From UBA2040 sp041751955 (lineage in GTDB: Bacteria; Bacteroidota; Bacteroidia; Flavobacteriales_D; Crocinitomicaceae), in the NCBI GenBank assembly GCA_041751955.1, contig JBGSIB010000050.1, positions 102,567 through 166,566 of the forward strand: a stretch of 64,000 nt of DNA. The letters run 5' to 3'. The stretch's first letter is position 1. Each line of letters opens with the position of its first letter. Below are positions 26,760 through 37,400 of this stretch, piece after piece. The translations under genes and the position numbers were made by a program. Below the pieces are notes generated by a model. The model made no database searches and was not told the DNA's origin. It saw nothing but the letters and a program-made list of their open reading frames with translations.

Positions 26760-28178
26760 ATGAAACACCTTTTGCTTCTAATCAGTCTATGGTTGACCTT
26801 TGCCTCTTTTTCGCAAACGGAATTCAATTTTAAGTCACACAATTTTGGGGAGTTGGAAGCGTATTCTGATCGTTTTGTTGATTTGGTTATCACAAATATT
26901 GGCTCGAAAAAAGAGTATATCCTCAGTGTTAAGAAACCCATGGAGGTCGTTTATATCGTTAACGGGCAATTCATGGAAAAAGACAGTGCTATTGCGGTTC
27001 GCTTGCAAGTGAATCCGAATAAAAAAGGCAAATTCAAATACGAAATTGAAATTTATACCAGCGATCAAAATGAGCCACGAACTGTCGTTCTTACAGGGCA
27101 AATGAATGAAATTCCAAAAGACAATTATACTGCCTTCCAAAATTGCCCTTCTTTTGGACAAAGAGCTCCAGGTGCCAATCCGAATGCGTTTGAGATGACG
27201 GTCGTTACAATAGACAAAGAAACGAAAGCACCTTTGGCTAAATCAACAGTTAATTTGATTCAAAATGGAAGAACTGTTGGTGCTTTTAAAACGAAAAAGG
27301 ACGGAAAAATTGTAGAAACTGTTCCCTTAGGATATTCCTATTTTTATGCCACTCATGATGGTTACTATCCAGCTGAATTAGGAACCTACATCAATTTTCA
27401 AAGAAACTATATCGTGATGGAATTGGAAAAAGATAAAACTTTACCACCTCCTATTATCGATGAACCATTAATTGTTGAAACGACTGATCCCGTGGAAATA
27501 GAAATTGTTATTGATCCAGAAAAGGAGGAACCGATAGAAATTGCCTTAGAAGATGAAGTTATAATCCCTGAAGAAGCGCCTGTGGAATTGACCCAATTGG
27601 ATCCGAATGATTTTTCCGAAAAGAATTTCAAGCCAGTTAATGTTGTTTTCGTTTTGGATGTCTCTTCCTCCATGAAACAAGCCGATAAAATAGAATTGAT
27701 GAAATTTGCATTGTACGAAATGGTCGATATGCTGCGTCCTCAAGATAGAATTTCGCTTGTTACGTACGCCAATTCGGCCAAAGTTCTTTTGCCGCCAACG
27801 AACGGTGTTGACAAGGATATAGCCATCGAAAAAGTAGAAGAACTAAAGGCATCAGGTTTGACAGCTGGCGGCGATGGGATAAAGTTAGGTTACAAGCAAA
27901 ATAAAAAAGCATTTATCGAAGATGGTGTCAATCAAGTTATTGTTATTACGGATGGTGCCTTCAATCGAAATTCAGATGACTACCTTCGTTGGGTAAAGAA
28001 ATACAAGAAAAAGGGCATCAATTTGTCCATTGTTGGTGTCAAGAATTCTGAGAAAGATGCCGTTGAAATGTCAGAAGCAGCAGCCAAAGGTGGTGGAAGA
28101 TATGTTCCTATCCAAAAACTTGCCGATGCAAAGAATAATTTGAAGCAAGAAATTCGTTTGGTAAGTTTCCGTTTTTAA
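26760..28178 (+). CDS. Secreted VWA-domain protein with an N-terminal Ig-like domain
   Basis: A 472-residue protein with a signal peptide (cut after ASFSQ, residue ~19). Residues ~20-115 resemble the DUF1573/Ig-like strands of secreted Bacteroidota proteins (NFGELEAYSDRFVDLVITN). Residues ~145-215 may be a carboxypeptidase-regulatory-like or Ig module. A Glu/Pro-rich linker (~225-285) precedes a von Willebrand factor A domain whose MIDAS DVSSSM lies near residue 300. VWA domains bind ligands through a divalent metal. Neither a T9SS CTD nor a lipobox is visible. It is followed by the paired T9SS genes. Confidence 0.8.
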   Translation: MKHLLLLISLWLTFASFSQTEFNFKSHNFGELEAYSDRFVDLVITNIGSKKEYILSVKKPMEVVYIVNGQFMEKDSAIAVRLQVNPNKKGKFKYEIEIYTSDQNEPRTVVLTGQMNEIPKDNYTAFQNCPSFGQRAPGANPNAFEMTVVTIDKETKAPLAKSTVNLIQNGRTVGAFKTKKDGKIVETVPLGYSYFYATHDGYYPAELGTYINFQRNYIVMELEKDKTLPPPIIDEPLIVETTDPVEIEIVIDPEKEEPIEIALEDEVIIPEEAPVELTQLDPNDFSEKNFKPVNVVFVLDVSSSMKQADKIELMKFALYEMVDMLRPQDRISLVTYANSAKVLLPPTNGVDKDIAIEKVEELKASGLTAGGDGIKLGYKQNKKAFIEDGVNQVIVITDGAFNRNSDDYLRWVKKYKKKGINLSIVGVKNSEKDAVEMSEAAAKGGGRYVPIQKLADAKNNLKQEIRLVSFRF

Positions 28179-28183
28179 GTTTT

Positions 28184-28214
28184 TTGGTGACTTGTTCTTG
28201 TTTCCCTATTTTTG
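28184..28214 (+). promoter_or_regulatory. Promoter for the first T9SS paralogue
   Basis: TTG (28184-28186), 20-nt spacer, TATTTTTG (28207-28214); ATG at 28232. Confidence 0.65.
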
Positions 28215-28231
28215 GGTAAAAATTCGAAATC

Positions 28232-29995
28232 ATGCGCCTGATTCTTACTCACTTTTTTTTCTTCTTTTTGCTTTTTGGGAATAGCCAAATTTGTACTAGT
28301 TGCAGAATTATGGACGACAGAAGCAATGAAAAGAAACCAGACCCTATTCCAGAGAAGGCTACAGTTTTGTATTCGAATGATTTTTCAAATGCCTCTCAAT
28401 GGAGTTTTTCTAATACTTCTGTTCCGAGCGCTGATTGGATTATAACGAACAATTTAAATATTGCACCGATCAATGCCTTCATCCCAGCAGGCTTTTCAAC
28501 GGCTTTCAACGGTTTTGCTTTTATCAATTCCGACGCCCAAGGCCCAACAGCTACCCAAGACGCAATTATTAGCTTGAATACTTTGATAACAGCTTGTGCT
28601 TCAAAACCATATGTGGTGTTGCGATTTTCTCAAATGTTACGTCGTTTTGGCGATACAACGCTATTAGAAGTAAGTAATAATGGGAGTACATGGACTTCTT
28701 TTCTCTGCAATCCAACGCTTGAGAACAATGAGAATACACCTAATCCACAGAAAGTGGATATCAACATCAGCTCGGTCGCGGGACTTCAAGACACTGTCTA
28801 TATTCGATTTAGATATAAAGCAAGTAATGCTTGGTTCTGGGCAATTGATGATGTTAAAATTCTCGAGCAAGATGAGTTTGATCTAGAAGGTAAAGAAACT
28901 ACTTTTGGAACGGTTGGTAATTGGGGCATTCCTATGGCTTATTATCAAATCCCAATAGCTCAAATTCAGCCTATTGAGATTAAAGGACGAATTAAAAATA
29001 CTGGTTATGGTCCTCAATTCGGTGTTTATATAGAATCATCAGATGGTGCAAGCTATACGTCACAGAGTGATTCCTCTGCCTTATCACCAAATTTATCTGC
29101 GGTTCTTGACATTAATGATTTATGGATTCCAAGTTCTACGATCGGCAATCAAACGATTAATACAACGGTTTATTCCCCTGCAATGGACCAAGAACCGAGC
29201 AATGATCAACTGGACAATTTTTCTGTCAATATAAGTTCTAAATATTATTCCAGAACAACTGATGTTCGCTCGGGAAGAGTTTCCAATAACTTTAGTCAAT
29301 ACGGCTATGAAACCGGTAATATTTTTGACATATTCAACGATGCAACGATAACAAGTGCAATGGTTCATGTGAATTCGGAATCAACAACAGGTGCACTTTT
29401 ATTTGCTAGATTGTATGAAGCGGTAACACAAGACAGCTTCGTTTTATTGAGTATTTCTGATACGGTCATTATTCCACCACTTATAAACGATCAGGTATTT
29501 AGAGTTAGATTGATTGATCCAACTTTGCTTCAAAGTGGAAAAAGCTATTTGCTTACTGCTGGTTCAATTGGCAGTCCAACTTTTCCGGGCTTGGTCATTG
29601 GAACTTCTGGAAAATCAGATTTGTTTACCAGTTATTATTTGGGTGAAAACACCATTGGATGGTATCAGTTTACTGAGGCTCCCATGGTGAAAATGAACTT
29701 TGAAACGGTAGTTGGAATGCACGAGTTGAAAGATGACAAGCTATTTGATATTTTTCCAAACCCCAACGATGGAGTGTTTTCAATTCAATTTTACAATCAA
29801 AATTCTGAAATTTCCTTAGTTGAAATATTATCGATTCGTGGAGAATTGATTCATAGACAAGAGTTTATTACAAATAAAGGGGAATCTAGTTTTGAAATTA
29901 GAACAAATGACCTAGCTGAAGGCACATATATCGTCCGAATTTCTAATAGTATTTCCAACCGATCACAAAGAATATTCGTTTATAATGCCAAGTGA
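28232..29995 (+). CDS. T9SS surface protein, paralogue 1 of a tandem pair
   Basis: A 587-residue secreted protein. The N-terminus is a hydrophobic signal peptide followed by ICTSC. Residues ~45-210 form a choice-of-anchor/MAM-like beta-sandwich (YSNDFSNASQWSFSNTS, LRRFGDTTLLEVSNNGS, AWFWAIDDVKI). A central ~280-residue region shows no named domain. The last ~82 residues are a T9SS type A sorting domain (FPNPNDGVFSIQF). The same architecture and many of the same motifs recur in the next gene, so the two arose by tandem duplication. Its function is unknown; surface adhesion is possible. Confidence 0.85.
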   Translation: MRLILTHFFFFFLLFGNSQICTSCRIMDDRSNEKKPDPIPEKATVLYSNDFSNASQWSFSNTSVPSADWIITNNLNIAPINAFIPAGFSTAFNGFAFINSDAQGPTATQDAIISLNTLITACASKPYVVLRFSQMLRRFGDTTLLEVSNNGSTWTSFLCNPTLENNENTPNPQKVDINISSVAGLQDTVYIRFRYKASNAWFWAIDDVKILEQDEFDLEGKETTFGTVGNWGIPMAYYQIPIAQIQPIEIKGRIKNTGYGPQFGVYIESSDGASYTSQSDSSALSPNLSAVLDINDLWIPSSTIGNQTINTTVYSPAMDQEPSNDQLDNFSVNISSKYYSRTTDVRSGRVSNNFSQYGYETGNIFDIFNDATITSAMVHVNSESTTGALLFARLYEAVTQDSFVLLSISDTVIIPPLINDQVFRVRLIDPTLLQSGKSYLLTAGSIGSPTFPGLVIGTSGKSDLFTSYYLGENTIGWYQFTEAPMVKMNFETVVGMHELKDDKLFDIFPNPNDGVFSIQFYNQNSEISLVEILSIRGELIHRQEFITNKGESSFEIRTNDLAEGTYIVRISNSISNRSQRIFVYNAK

Positions 29996-30050
29996 GGTAC
30001 AAATCAAAATCATTTTAACTCAAACAATATCATCAACTCTCGCTTTCTTT

Positions 30051-30081
30051 TTGCTTAAAAAAAGATAATGACGTATATTTG
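30051..30081 (+). promoter_or_regulatory. Promoter for the second T9SS paralogue
   Basis: TTG (30051-30053, in TTTTTG), 20-nt spacer, TATATTTG (30074-30081); ATG at 30102. One of the best consensus matches in the window. Confidence 0.7.
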
Positions 30082-30101
30082 GGAAAAATTAATAAAACAA
30101 T

Positions 30102-31871
30102 ATGAAAATAATTTACTTAGTAGGATTAAGTTTAGCTATTTCAGGTTTTACTTTTGGACAAGTTTCAAAAACAAAAACTTCAGAATACGCTAAAAAAGGA
30201 AAGGCATTGGATTATACAATGGCTAAAACAGATAAAGCAACTCCTTCAAAAGCTGTTGTGATATGGTCAGATGATTTTTCAGTTGGTACAGGATGGACAT
30301 ATTCCAATACAAGTTCGCCAGCATATGATTGGTCTATCACTACAAATTTAAGCGCATCTCCGGTTGCAGCATTAAATCCAGCTGGATTTGCTACAGCGGC
30401 TAACGGTTACGCAATTATTGATTCAGATAGTCAAGGAGCAAATGGAGTTCAGGATGCATATTTGATTTCTACTGCAACTATCAATTGTTCAGCAGCGCCA
30501 GCAGTATTGTTGAAATTTGCGCAAACGATTCGTCGTTTTGGTGATGTTACTACAGTTGAAGTAAGTAACGATGGTGGAACTACTTGGGTACCTTACCCAG
30601 TGAACACAAACCTTCCGAATTCAGTTAATTCACCGAATCCAGATAACGTTAATGTAAACATTTCTGCAACTGCTGCAGGTCAATCAAATGTATCTATTCG
30701 TTTTCATTATGAAGCGGCTTATGGATGGTTTTGGGCAATTGATGATGTTCAAGTTGTTGAACCAGATCCATTTGATTTAGCAGCAAAAAGTGTTTATTGG
30801 GGAACTGAGGCTTCTTGGGGTTCTCGTTTGCCATACTATTCCATTCCATCAACGCAAATTATGCCAATCCAAATCGGTGGTATCGTTGAAAACATTGGAT
30901 CTTCAGCTCAACCGGATGTAACAATTGGAGCTCTTTCTGGTGCTTACGCTGGTGCAAGCACACCTTCAGCATTAGCTGCAGGAGCTGTTGATTCATTTAA
31001 TGTGTCACCTGATTTTACTCCTCCAGCAACTGTTGGTGCTAATGCTATTTCTGTTGGTTTAACATCTTCAGCAACAGATTCAGATCCTTCAAACAATACA
31101 TTTGCTGGTGTCACTGTTAACGTATCAAATTTCACTTATTCTCGTGATAATGGAACACGTACAAGTGGTTTCTTGTTGAATAATGCGACTTTGTACGAAT
31201 TTGGTAATATCTATGATGTTGCAAATGCTGGTACTTGTTATGGTGTTTTAGTTGACATTCACCCGAACACAGACATAGGTTCAGAAGTAAAAGGTGTTAT
31301 TCGTGGATTCGTAAATGATGATTTCGAATATTTAGGAGAATCAGGAACGAAAGTAGTTACAGCTGCTATGTTGGGTACAGTTATTAACTTGCCTTTAATT
31401 TCCCCACTTCCAGTTAATGCTGGAGAGTCTTATTGTGTTAACGCTGCTTTTGTTGGTGGTGGTGGTACAACTGGACTTATCGTCGGAACTTCAGGTGTTG
31501 CAGAAGCACAAACTACATTCCTATTTGATGATAGCGACCAAACTTGGTACTATACAACTTCAAACGGTATGGTTCGTATGAGTTTTGATCCTTCTTTAGG
31601 AATTGATGAATTGGAAAATCCATTGGCTTTAGGTGTATTTCCTAATCCAGCTTCTGATGTTGCAACAGTTACTTTTGAAACTGAAACTTCTTCTGATGTA
31701 GTTTTGACAATTACTGATCTTTCTGGAAAAGTGGTTTATTCAAATGATATGAATTCAGTTATTGGAGTTCAAAACATTGAAATCAACACAGCTTCTTTTG
31801 AATCAGGTGTTTACATGGTGAACATTTCTTCAAATGGAAATCAAGTGACAAAAAAATTGGCTGTTAAATAA
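30102..31871 (+). CDS. T9SS surface protein, paralogue 2, probably highly expressed
   Basis: A 589-residue secreted protein built like its upstream neighbour. The signal peptide is cut near GFTFGQ. A beta-sandwich (WSDDFSVGTGWTYSNTSS, IRRFGDVTTVEVSNDGG, GWFWAIDDVQV), a middle region and a type A sorting domain (FPNPASDVATVTFE, ~509-589) follow in order. The codon choice differs from the upstream copy, with frequent GCA/GCT, GGT/GGA and ACA/ACT codons and a regular, Ala-rich mature sequence. Together with the strong promoter and terminator this suggests an abundant surface or matrix protein (inference). Confidence 0.86.
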   Translation: MKIIYLVGLSLAISGFTFGQVSKTKTSEYAKKGKALDYTMAKTDKATPSKAVVIWSDDFSVGTGWTYSNTSSPAYDWSITTNLSASPVAALNPAGFATAANGYAIIDSDSQGANGVQDAYLISTATINCSAAPAVLLKFAQTIRRFGDVTTVEVSNDGGTTWVPYPVNTNLPNSVNSPNPDNVNVNISATAAGQSNVSIRFHYEAAYGWFWAIDDVQVVEPDPFDLAAKSVYWGTEASWGSRLPYYSIPSTQIMPIQIGGIVENIGSSAQPDVTIGALSGAYAGASTPSALAAGAVDSFNVSPDFTPPATVGANAISVGLTSSATDSDPSNNTFAGVTVNVSNFTYSRDNGTRTSGFLLNNATLYEFGNIYDVANAGTCYGVLVDIHPNTDIGSEVKGVIRGFVNDDFEYLGESGTKVVTAAMLGTVINLPLISPLPVNAGESYCVNAAFVGGGGTTGLIVGTSGVAEAQTTFLFDDSDQTWYYTTSNGMVRMSFDPSLGIDELENPLALGVFPNPASDVATVTFETETSSDVVLTITDLSGKVVYSNDMNSVIGVQNIEINTASFESGVYMVNISSNGNQVTKKLAVK

Positions 31872-31893
31872 GCTAATTCAAAATAACTTTAAG

Positions 31894-31925
31894 AAAAGGA
31901 CTTGCATTTGCAGGTCCTTTTTTAT
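31894..31925 (+). terminator. Terminator after the second T9SS paralogue
   Basis: AAAAGGAC (31894-31901) pairs with GTCCTTTT (31914-31921), then a T run. Confidence 0.88.
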
Positions 31926-31950
31926 TTTTACCAAAAAAAACAGACGATAC

Positions 31951-32832
31951 ATGAAAGCATACGTTTTTCCAGGTCAAGGTGCCCAGTTCTCAGGAATGGG
32001 AAAAGACTTATACGATGCATCTCCCATTGCGAAAGAGATGTTCAACCAAGCCAATGAAATTTTAGGTTTCGATATTATGAAAATAATGTTTGAAGGAACC
32101 GATGAAGAGTTGAAACAAACCAAGGTGACGCAACCCGCAATATTTTTGCATTCGACTATTTTGGCGGCTTGCTTAGGTGATGACTTTAAACCAGATATGG
32201 TGGCAGGTCATTCTCTTGGTGAATTATCTGCCCTAGTAGCGAATAAAACACTTTCTTTTAAAGATGGATTGCGACTGGTGTATCAAAGAGCCTTGGCGAT
32301 GCAAAAAGCTTGCGAAGCAGAACCTTCTACAATGGCAGCCATTCTTGGATTGGAAGATGATGTCGTTGAAAAAATATGTGCAGAAATCGAAGGTGTTGTT
32401 GTACCAGCCAATTATAATTGTCCTGGACAGTTAGTTATTTCAGGAGCCTTTCCAGCTGTTGAGGAAGCCTGTGCTAAATTAACCGAAGCAGGAGCAAAAA
32501 GAGCATTGATTCTGCCTGTTGGAGGCGCATTCCATTCTCCTTTGATGGAACCTGCACGAGCAGAACTGGCAGCGGCAATAGAAGCCACAGATTTTCACAC
32601 ACCTTCTTGTCCAGTGTATCAAAATGTTACTGCTTCTGCAGTGAGCGACCCAATCGAGATTCAAAAGAATTTAATTGCTCAATTGACAGCACCCGTTCGT
32701 TGGACACAAACCATGAATACAATGATTGCTGATGGTTGTGATGAGGTGATTGAAGTAGGTCCGGGAAAAGTATTGCAAGGTCTTTTCAAAAAAGTAGATC
32801 GCGCATTTCCTACCTCTAGTGCTGAGATATAA
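31951..32832 (+). CDS. fabD: Malonyl-CoA:ACP transacylase
   Basis: Moves malonyl groups from CoA to acyl carrier protein, giving the extender unit for fatty acid synthesis. The 293 residues include the nucleophile motif GHSLGE (86-91, Ser88) and the catalytic His195 in GGAFHSPLM. FPGQGAQ at 6-12 is the usual N-terminal motif, which fixes the start. It stands alone, without other fab genes beside it. Confidence 0.96.
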   Translation: MKAYVFPGQGAQFSGMGKDLYDASPIAKEMFNQANEILGFDIMKIMFEGTDEELKQTKVTQPAIFLHSTILAACLGDDFKPDMVAGHSLGELSALVANKTLSFKDGLRLVYQRALAMQKACEAEPSTMAAILGLEDDVVEKICAEIEGVVVPANYNCPGQLVISGAFPAVEEACAKLTEAGAKRALILPVGGAFHSPLMEPARAELAAAIEATDFHTPSCPVYQNVTASAVSDPIEIQKNLIAQLTAPVRWTQTMNTMIADGCDEVIEVGPGKVLQGLFKKVDRAFPTSSAEI

Positions 32833-32840
32833 GTACAATT

Positions 32841-33332
32841 TTATCGAATAACCTCATCCGTCTCTATCCACTCGCTTTCGTGAAGTTCGCGGTCAATGAG
32901 TTGGATTTTGTATTTGATTGTGTCGTTATCCGTTGATAACTGATTGTAAAAAATCGGCTCGATTGTATATTCGATAGTACCTTTAATGGATTTTGGTTTT
33001 CCGGTATAAATGGGTCGCAAACGATTTCTGAAAACGATGGTATCTCCGTTCAAATCAAGTCCAGGTTGCCATCCACCTACATCCTTTTTTTCGTAGTAAA
33101 TCAAATAAAGATTATAGTGGTACTTTGAAGTTACATCAAACGGCGGATTGGTTTGATTAGGTTCCAAGCCAATATCTCCTTCGCCATCTGTAAATGACAG
33201 GGTTATGCGCGCTGAGTCGCCTAAAATTTCAAAAGACTGATAAGCAATTGAAGGGGTAGAAGGATAGTCTTCTTTCTTGAAACAACTTGAAAGAGAAAAA
33301 ATAAGAACTCCGACTAAAACTATAATTCGCAT
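32841..33332 (-). CDS. Hypothetical lipoprotein
   Basis: A 163-residue lipoprotein from ATG 33332 (MRIIVLVGVL), with lipobox SLSSC at Cys17. The longer frame to 33524 lies opposite the next gene and is rejected. The mature part has a DGEGDIGLEPNQTNPPF segment and beta-strand character, compatible with an Ig-like fold; no named family is assigned. It converges on fabD and is divergent from the LuxE-like gene. Confidence 0.68.
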   Translation of the reverse strand: MRIIVLVGVLIFSLSSCFKKEDYPSTPSIAYQSFEILGDSARITLSFTDGEGDIGLEPNQTNPPFDVTSKYHYNLYLIYYEKKDVGGWQPGLDLNGDTIVFRNRLRPIYTGKPKSIKGTIEYTIEPIFYNQLSTDNDTIKYKIQLIDRELHESEWIETDEVIR

Positions 33333-33398
33333 ACTCGAAAGTAAGAATTCTAGTTGAAAAACAAGACGCTTTTCAAAGAAAGAAGGTAAATTTGAATC

Positions 33399-34367
33399 AT
33401 GGACGAATGGAAAGGTGTTTTCTCGATTCAAAATGAGTTGGAATTTGAAAAATGGGCGCTGAAAATTTTTCAATTTCAATATGAAAACACGCTTGTTTAT
33501 CGTGAATATTGCGATTTGATTCAAAGAACAAATCCTAAACGACTCGATGAGATTCCCTTCTTACCGATTTCTTTTTTTAAAACGCACGAAGTAAAGAACA
33601 AAGATTTAAACGTCCAACTCGTTTTTAAAAGTAGTGGAACAACAGGAATGGAGCGGTCAAAACATGCGATTCAGATGATAGAGTTATATCAAGAGTCGTT
33701 TCGGAAAACATATGCGATTCAAATTGGGAATCCTGAGAATCAAGTCATATTGGCGCTTTTGCCTAGTTATTTGGCGCAAGGTGAATCAAGCTTGGTGTAC
33801 ATGGTTGATGATTTGATTCGACAATCCAATAATCCACTTTCTGGATTTTTATTGGGAGATTTAGATTCCATAGAAAAGCGCTATCATCAAGCTTTAGCCG
33901 CGGAAAAGAAGGTTGTCATTTTTGGGGTGTCATATGCCTTGCTGGATTTAGCGGAAAAGAAATTGGATTTGTCACAAGCCACGATAATCGAAACCGGTGG
34001 AATGAAGGGGAGAAGAAAGGAATTGATGAAAGAAGATTTGCACGAAGAATTGAAAAAAGGTCTCAATTGCCAACACATTGCCTCAGAATATGGCATGACG
34101 GAATTACTTTCTCAGGCTTATTCAATGGACGATCAGTTGTTCAGTTTGCCACCTTGGATGAAGGTTCATTTGCGTGAAACCAACGACCCTTTTTCTAATT
34201 TGACGAAGAATAAAACTGGTGGTATTAACGTCATCGATCTAGCCAATGTTTTCAGTTGTAGTTTTATTGCAACCCAAGACCTGGGGCGTTTGATGGATGG
34301 TCGCTTGCAACTTATGGGTCGATTTGACAATGCTGATTTGCGGGGTTGCAACATGTTGGTGCAATAA
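33399..34367 (+). CDS. LuxE/PaaK-family acyltransferase (acyl-protein synthetase-like)
   Basis: A 322-residue member of the ANL superfamily that resembles LuxE, the acyl-protein synthetase of bioluminescence operons. KSSGTTG (~80-86) is the nucleotide-binding P-loop-like motif; IIETGGMKGRR and SEYGMTELLSQAY are the later conserved blocks. No luxCDAB genes are near, so light production is not suggested; single LuxE-like genes are common in Bacteroidota. A TAAATTTG box at 33387-33394 is only 4 nt from the ATG, so the mRNA may be leaderless. It heads a run of compact same-strand genes ending at 40828. Confidence 0.82.
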   Translation: MDEWKGVFSIQNELEFEKWALKIFQFQYENTLVYREYCDLIQRTNPKRLDEIPFLPISFFKTHEVKNKDLNVQLVFKSSGTTGMERSKHAIQMIELYQESFRKTYAIQIGNPENQVILALLPSYLAQGESSLVYMVDDLIRQSNNPLSGFLLGDLDSIEKRYHQALAAEKKVVIFGVSYALLDLAEKKLDLSQATIIETGGMKGRRKELMKEDLHEELKKGLNCQHIASEYGMTELLSQAYSMDDQLFSLPPWMKVHLRETNDPFSNLTKNKTGGINVIDLANVFSCSFIATQDLGRLMDGRLQLMGRFDNADLRGCNMLVQ

Positions 34368-34435
34368 AATGCCATTCTTCCGCGAAAAACAAAACTGAAA
34401 TCATTACCTTTAATCCTCAAATCAACGGAAGCAGC

Positions 34436-37400
34436 GTGCGGATACTAATTCTATTTCTTCTTTTATTACCCTTATCACTTAAAGCGCAGTTTTATAACGG
34501 TAGTCAGCAAGAATTTGGAAAAAATCGTGTGCAATATTTTGAATTTGATTGGAGGCATCAAAATTATGAGCGCTTCAAAATTTATTTCTACCGAGGCGAG
34601 GAGGACTATTCAGAGTATGTTGCTAAAACAGTACAAAAGGAACTTCTTGATTTAGAGAATGAATTGAATTTTACGATCCGTGAACATTTTGAGATACTGC
34701 TGTTTAAATCACTAACGGAACTAAGACAAAGTAATATTGGCTTGACGAATGAAAATATCGCTCCCTATGGTGGTAAAAGTCAAATTATTGGTTCCAAACT
34801 TTTTCTGTATTACGAAGACGACCATATTGCATTGAATCAGCAAATTAGAGAAGTAATTGTTGAAGCCATGTTGCGTAAATTGCTTTTTGGCGATCAATGG
34901 TCGGATGTATTGATTGGTGACGATCCGAGCAAACATCCAGTTTGGTTTGCAAAAGGCATCGTCGATTATTTTTCTAAACCATGGGATGCCGAATTTGAGG
35001 CGAGAGTGAAAGATGGTTTCTTGTCGGGAAAGTTTGACGATTTTTCTGTTTTAGGACCTGAAGATGCTAGAATGGCAGGTCACGCGTTCTGGCAATATGT
35101 AGCGGAAACTTATGGAAAAAGTCAATTATTGAATATACTTTTTGTAACGAGCAATACAGGACATATCGATCGATCCTTGTTGTATTTATTAGGTTCAGAA
35201 TTAAAGGACCTATTGCCTGAATTTGGGAATTATTACAAAAAGCGTTTTTTGGCTGATTTGAAATGGCAAGAAGATATTGCGGGAAAAGAAGAAGCTTTGC
35301 GAATGAAAAAGCTGGATAAATTAACCCATTTTACTGTGAGTGATGATGGTGAAAAAATGGCTTATGTCACCAACATGGAAGGTAAATATCGCTTGTATCT
35401 AAGGGAAGGTGAAAATAGTAAACCAAAAAAGATAATTAGCTACGAACCTCGTCTTCCAAGAATTCAAGACGAGTCTTTTCCAACTTTCACCTTTCATCCT
35501 AGTGGAGATTTTTTGGTCTATTTTATAGAAAGAAAAGGTCAATTACTATTCTGTCTTTATGATTTAAAGGATAAATCGACCTTAAAAAAAGAAGTCCCGA
35601 GACTTGAGAAAATTCTTTCATGCGATTACTCTGCTGATGGTAAAATGATTGTGCTTTCTGGGGTGAAAAATGGTCAAACCGATCTTTATATTTATCGAAT
35701 TGCAGGAAATTCTTTGGATCAATTGACCGATGATATTTGGGATGATTTGCACCCACAATGGACGGCAAAGGATCAAAACATACTTTTTGCCAGCAACAGA
35801 GGTGATGCTATTCCGCCTAAAAAGAAGGTGATTGAACCTTTTTCAAGTACCTATGATTTATTTCTTTTTCCCATGAAAGACAAAGATAAAAATCGATTAA
35901 AATTCGAACGAATTACGGAAACCCCAAATGTGAACGAAATACAAGCCAGTGAATTGACGAATGGAAATATTTCATATTTATGCGACGTGAACGGGCTTTG
36001 GAACCGTTGGGAATTGAAAAAGGATAGCGTGATTTCTTTCATTGATACAGTGATACATTATCGTCCAAACAATCGAAGCTTTGCGGTAACGAATCTAAAT
36101 ACTGGAATAATTGAGCAGGCAATTATTCCAAAGAACGACAAGTGTTACTCCTTGATTTTCCAGAACAACCGATATCAAATCGTTTCAAGTAGCTTAAATC
36201 ATGCCGAGAAGGAGTCAAACGAAACATATTTCAAGGATCGTTTATCACGGAAACAAGGCTCTCAAGAGGAGGATACTTTGAGTGTTGGAACGGATAAAAT
36301 TTTGCCAGAATTAAAAGACACACTATCATCCGATTTTGATGTCATCGAAGAAGGTGAATACGAGAAACAAAAGTTGGTATTGTATCAAGATGATAACGAA
36401 TTTGAAAATCAAGAATCACTTTTCGTAGATCCACTTGCTTATGAAAAGGTGACTGCGAAACCCTACAAATTGAATTTCACCAAAGACTTTATCAGTGCGA
36501 AAATCGACAATGCATTTCTCAATCAGTCTTATCAAGTGTATACAGGGCCTAACAGTGTTTACCTCAATCCTACAGTAAGCGGTTTACTTCGTGTCAGTTT
36601 AAGCGATGTTATGGAAGACTTTGTGCTTTCAGGCGGAATGAGAATTCCAATTGCTAAAAACACAAGCGAATTTTATACAGCGATAGACTTCAGAAAAAAA
36701 CGTTTGGATAAACAACTTTTCTATTATCGACGCAGCTATGAACATAACGTTGAGGGCAGAAATCAAAAGGTAATCACACATGAAGGACAATTGAATTTAG
36801 TCTATCCTTTTTCAGAAGTTTTTTCGCTTCGTGGTTCAGTTTTGTCACGAACTGATATAAAACATACATTGGCTAAATCGGTAAATAGTCTGTTACAAGA
36901 TCCGGATTACAACTATCAAGGTGGACTCAAGACTTCATTGGTTTTCGACAATTCGAGACAATGGTCTGAAAACTGTTGGACAGGTTCGAAAATGAAAGTC
37001 TTTGCCGAATTTCTACAAAGTGCTTCTTCTAAAAGTTTGGGAATGATCAATTTGGGTTTTGATTTGCGTCATTCCAAATCGATTCGCAAAGAAATGATTT
37101 GGGTAAATCGCCTAGCAGCTGGAACGTCCTTTGGTGGTCAAAGACTTCTCTATACGATGGGTGGAGTCGACAATTGGATGTTGCGCCCTTTACCAAATTA
37201 TAATCGTGATATTGAAGTGGATCCAAACGGCAGATTTGCGTATCAAACTCTGGCTACACCGATGCGTGGGTTTATACAAAATCAAAGAAATGGTAATTCA
37301 TTTTTCGTGTACAATACGGAAATTCGGGTTCCAGTATTTCTTATGTTTACGAAAGGAGCAATTAAAAATGAACCGTTAAGAAGTTTCCAAATAGTTGGCT

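Noticed and set aside
33399..34367. LuxE as part of a bioluminescence system
   Set aside because: No luxCDAB genes are present, and single LuxE-like genes are common in this phylum.
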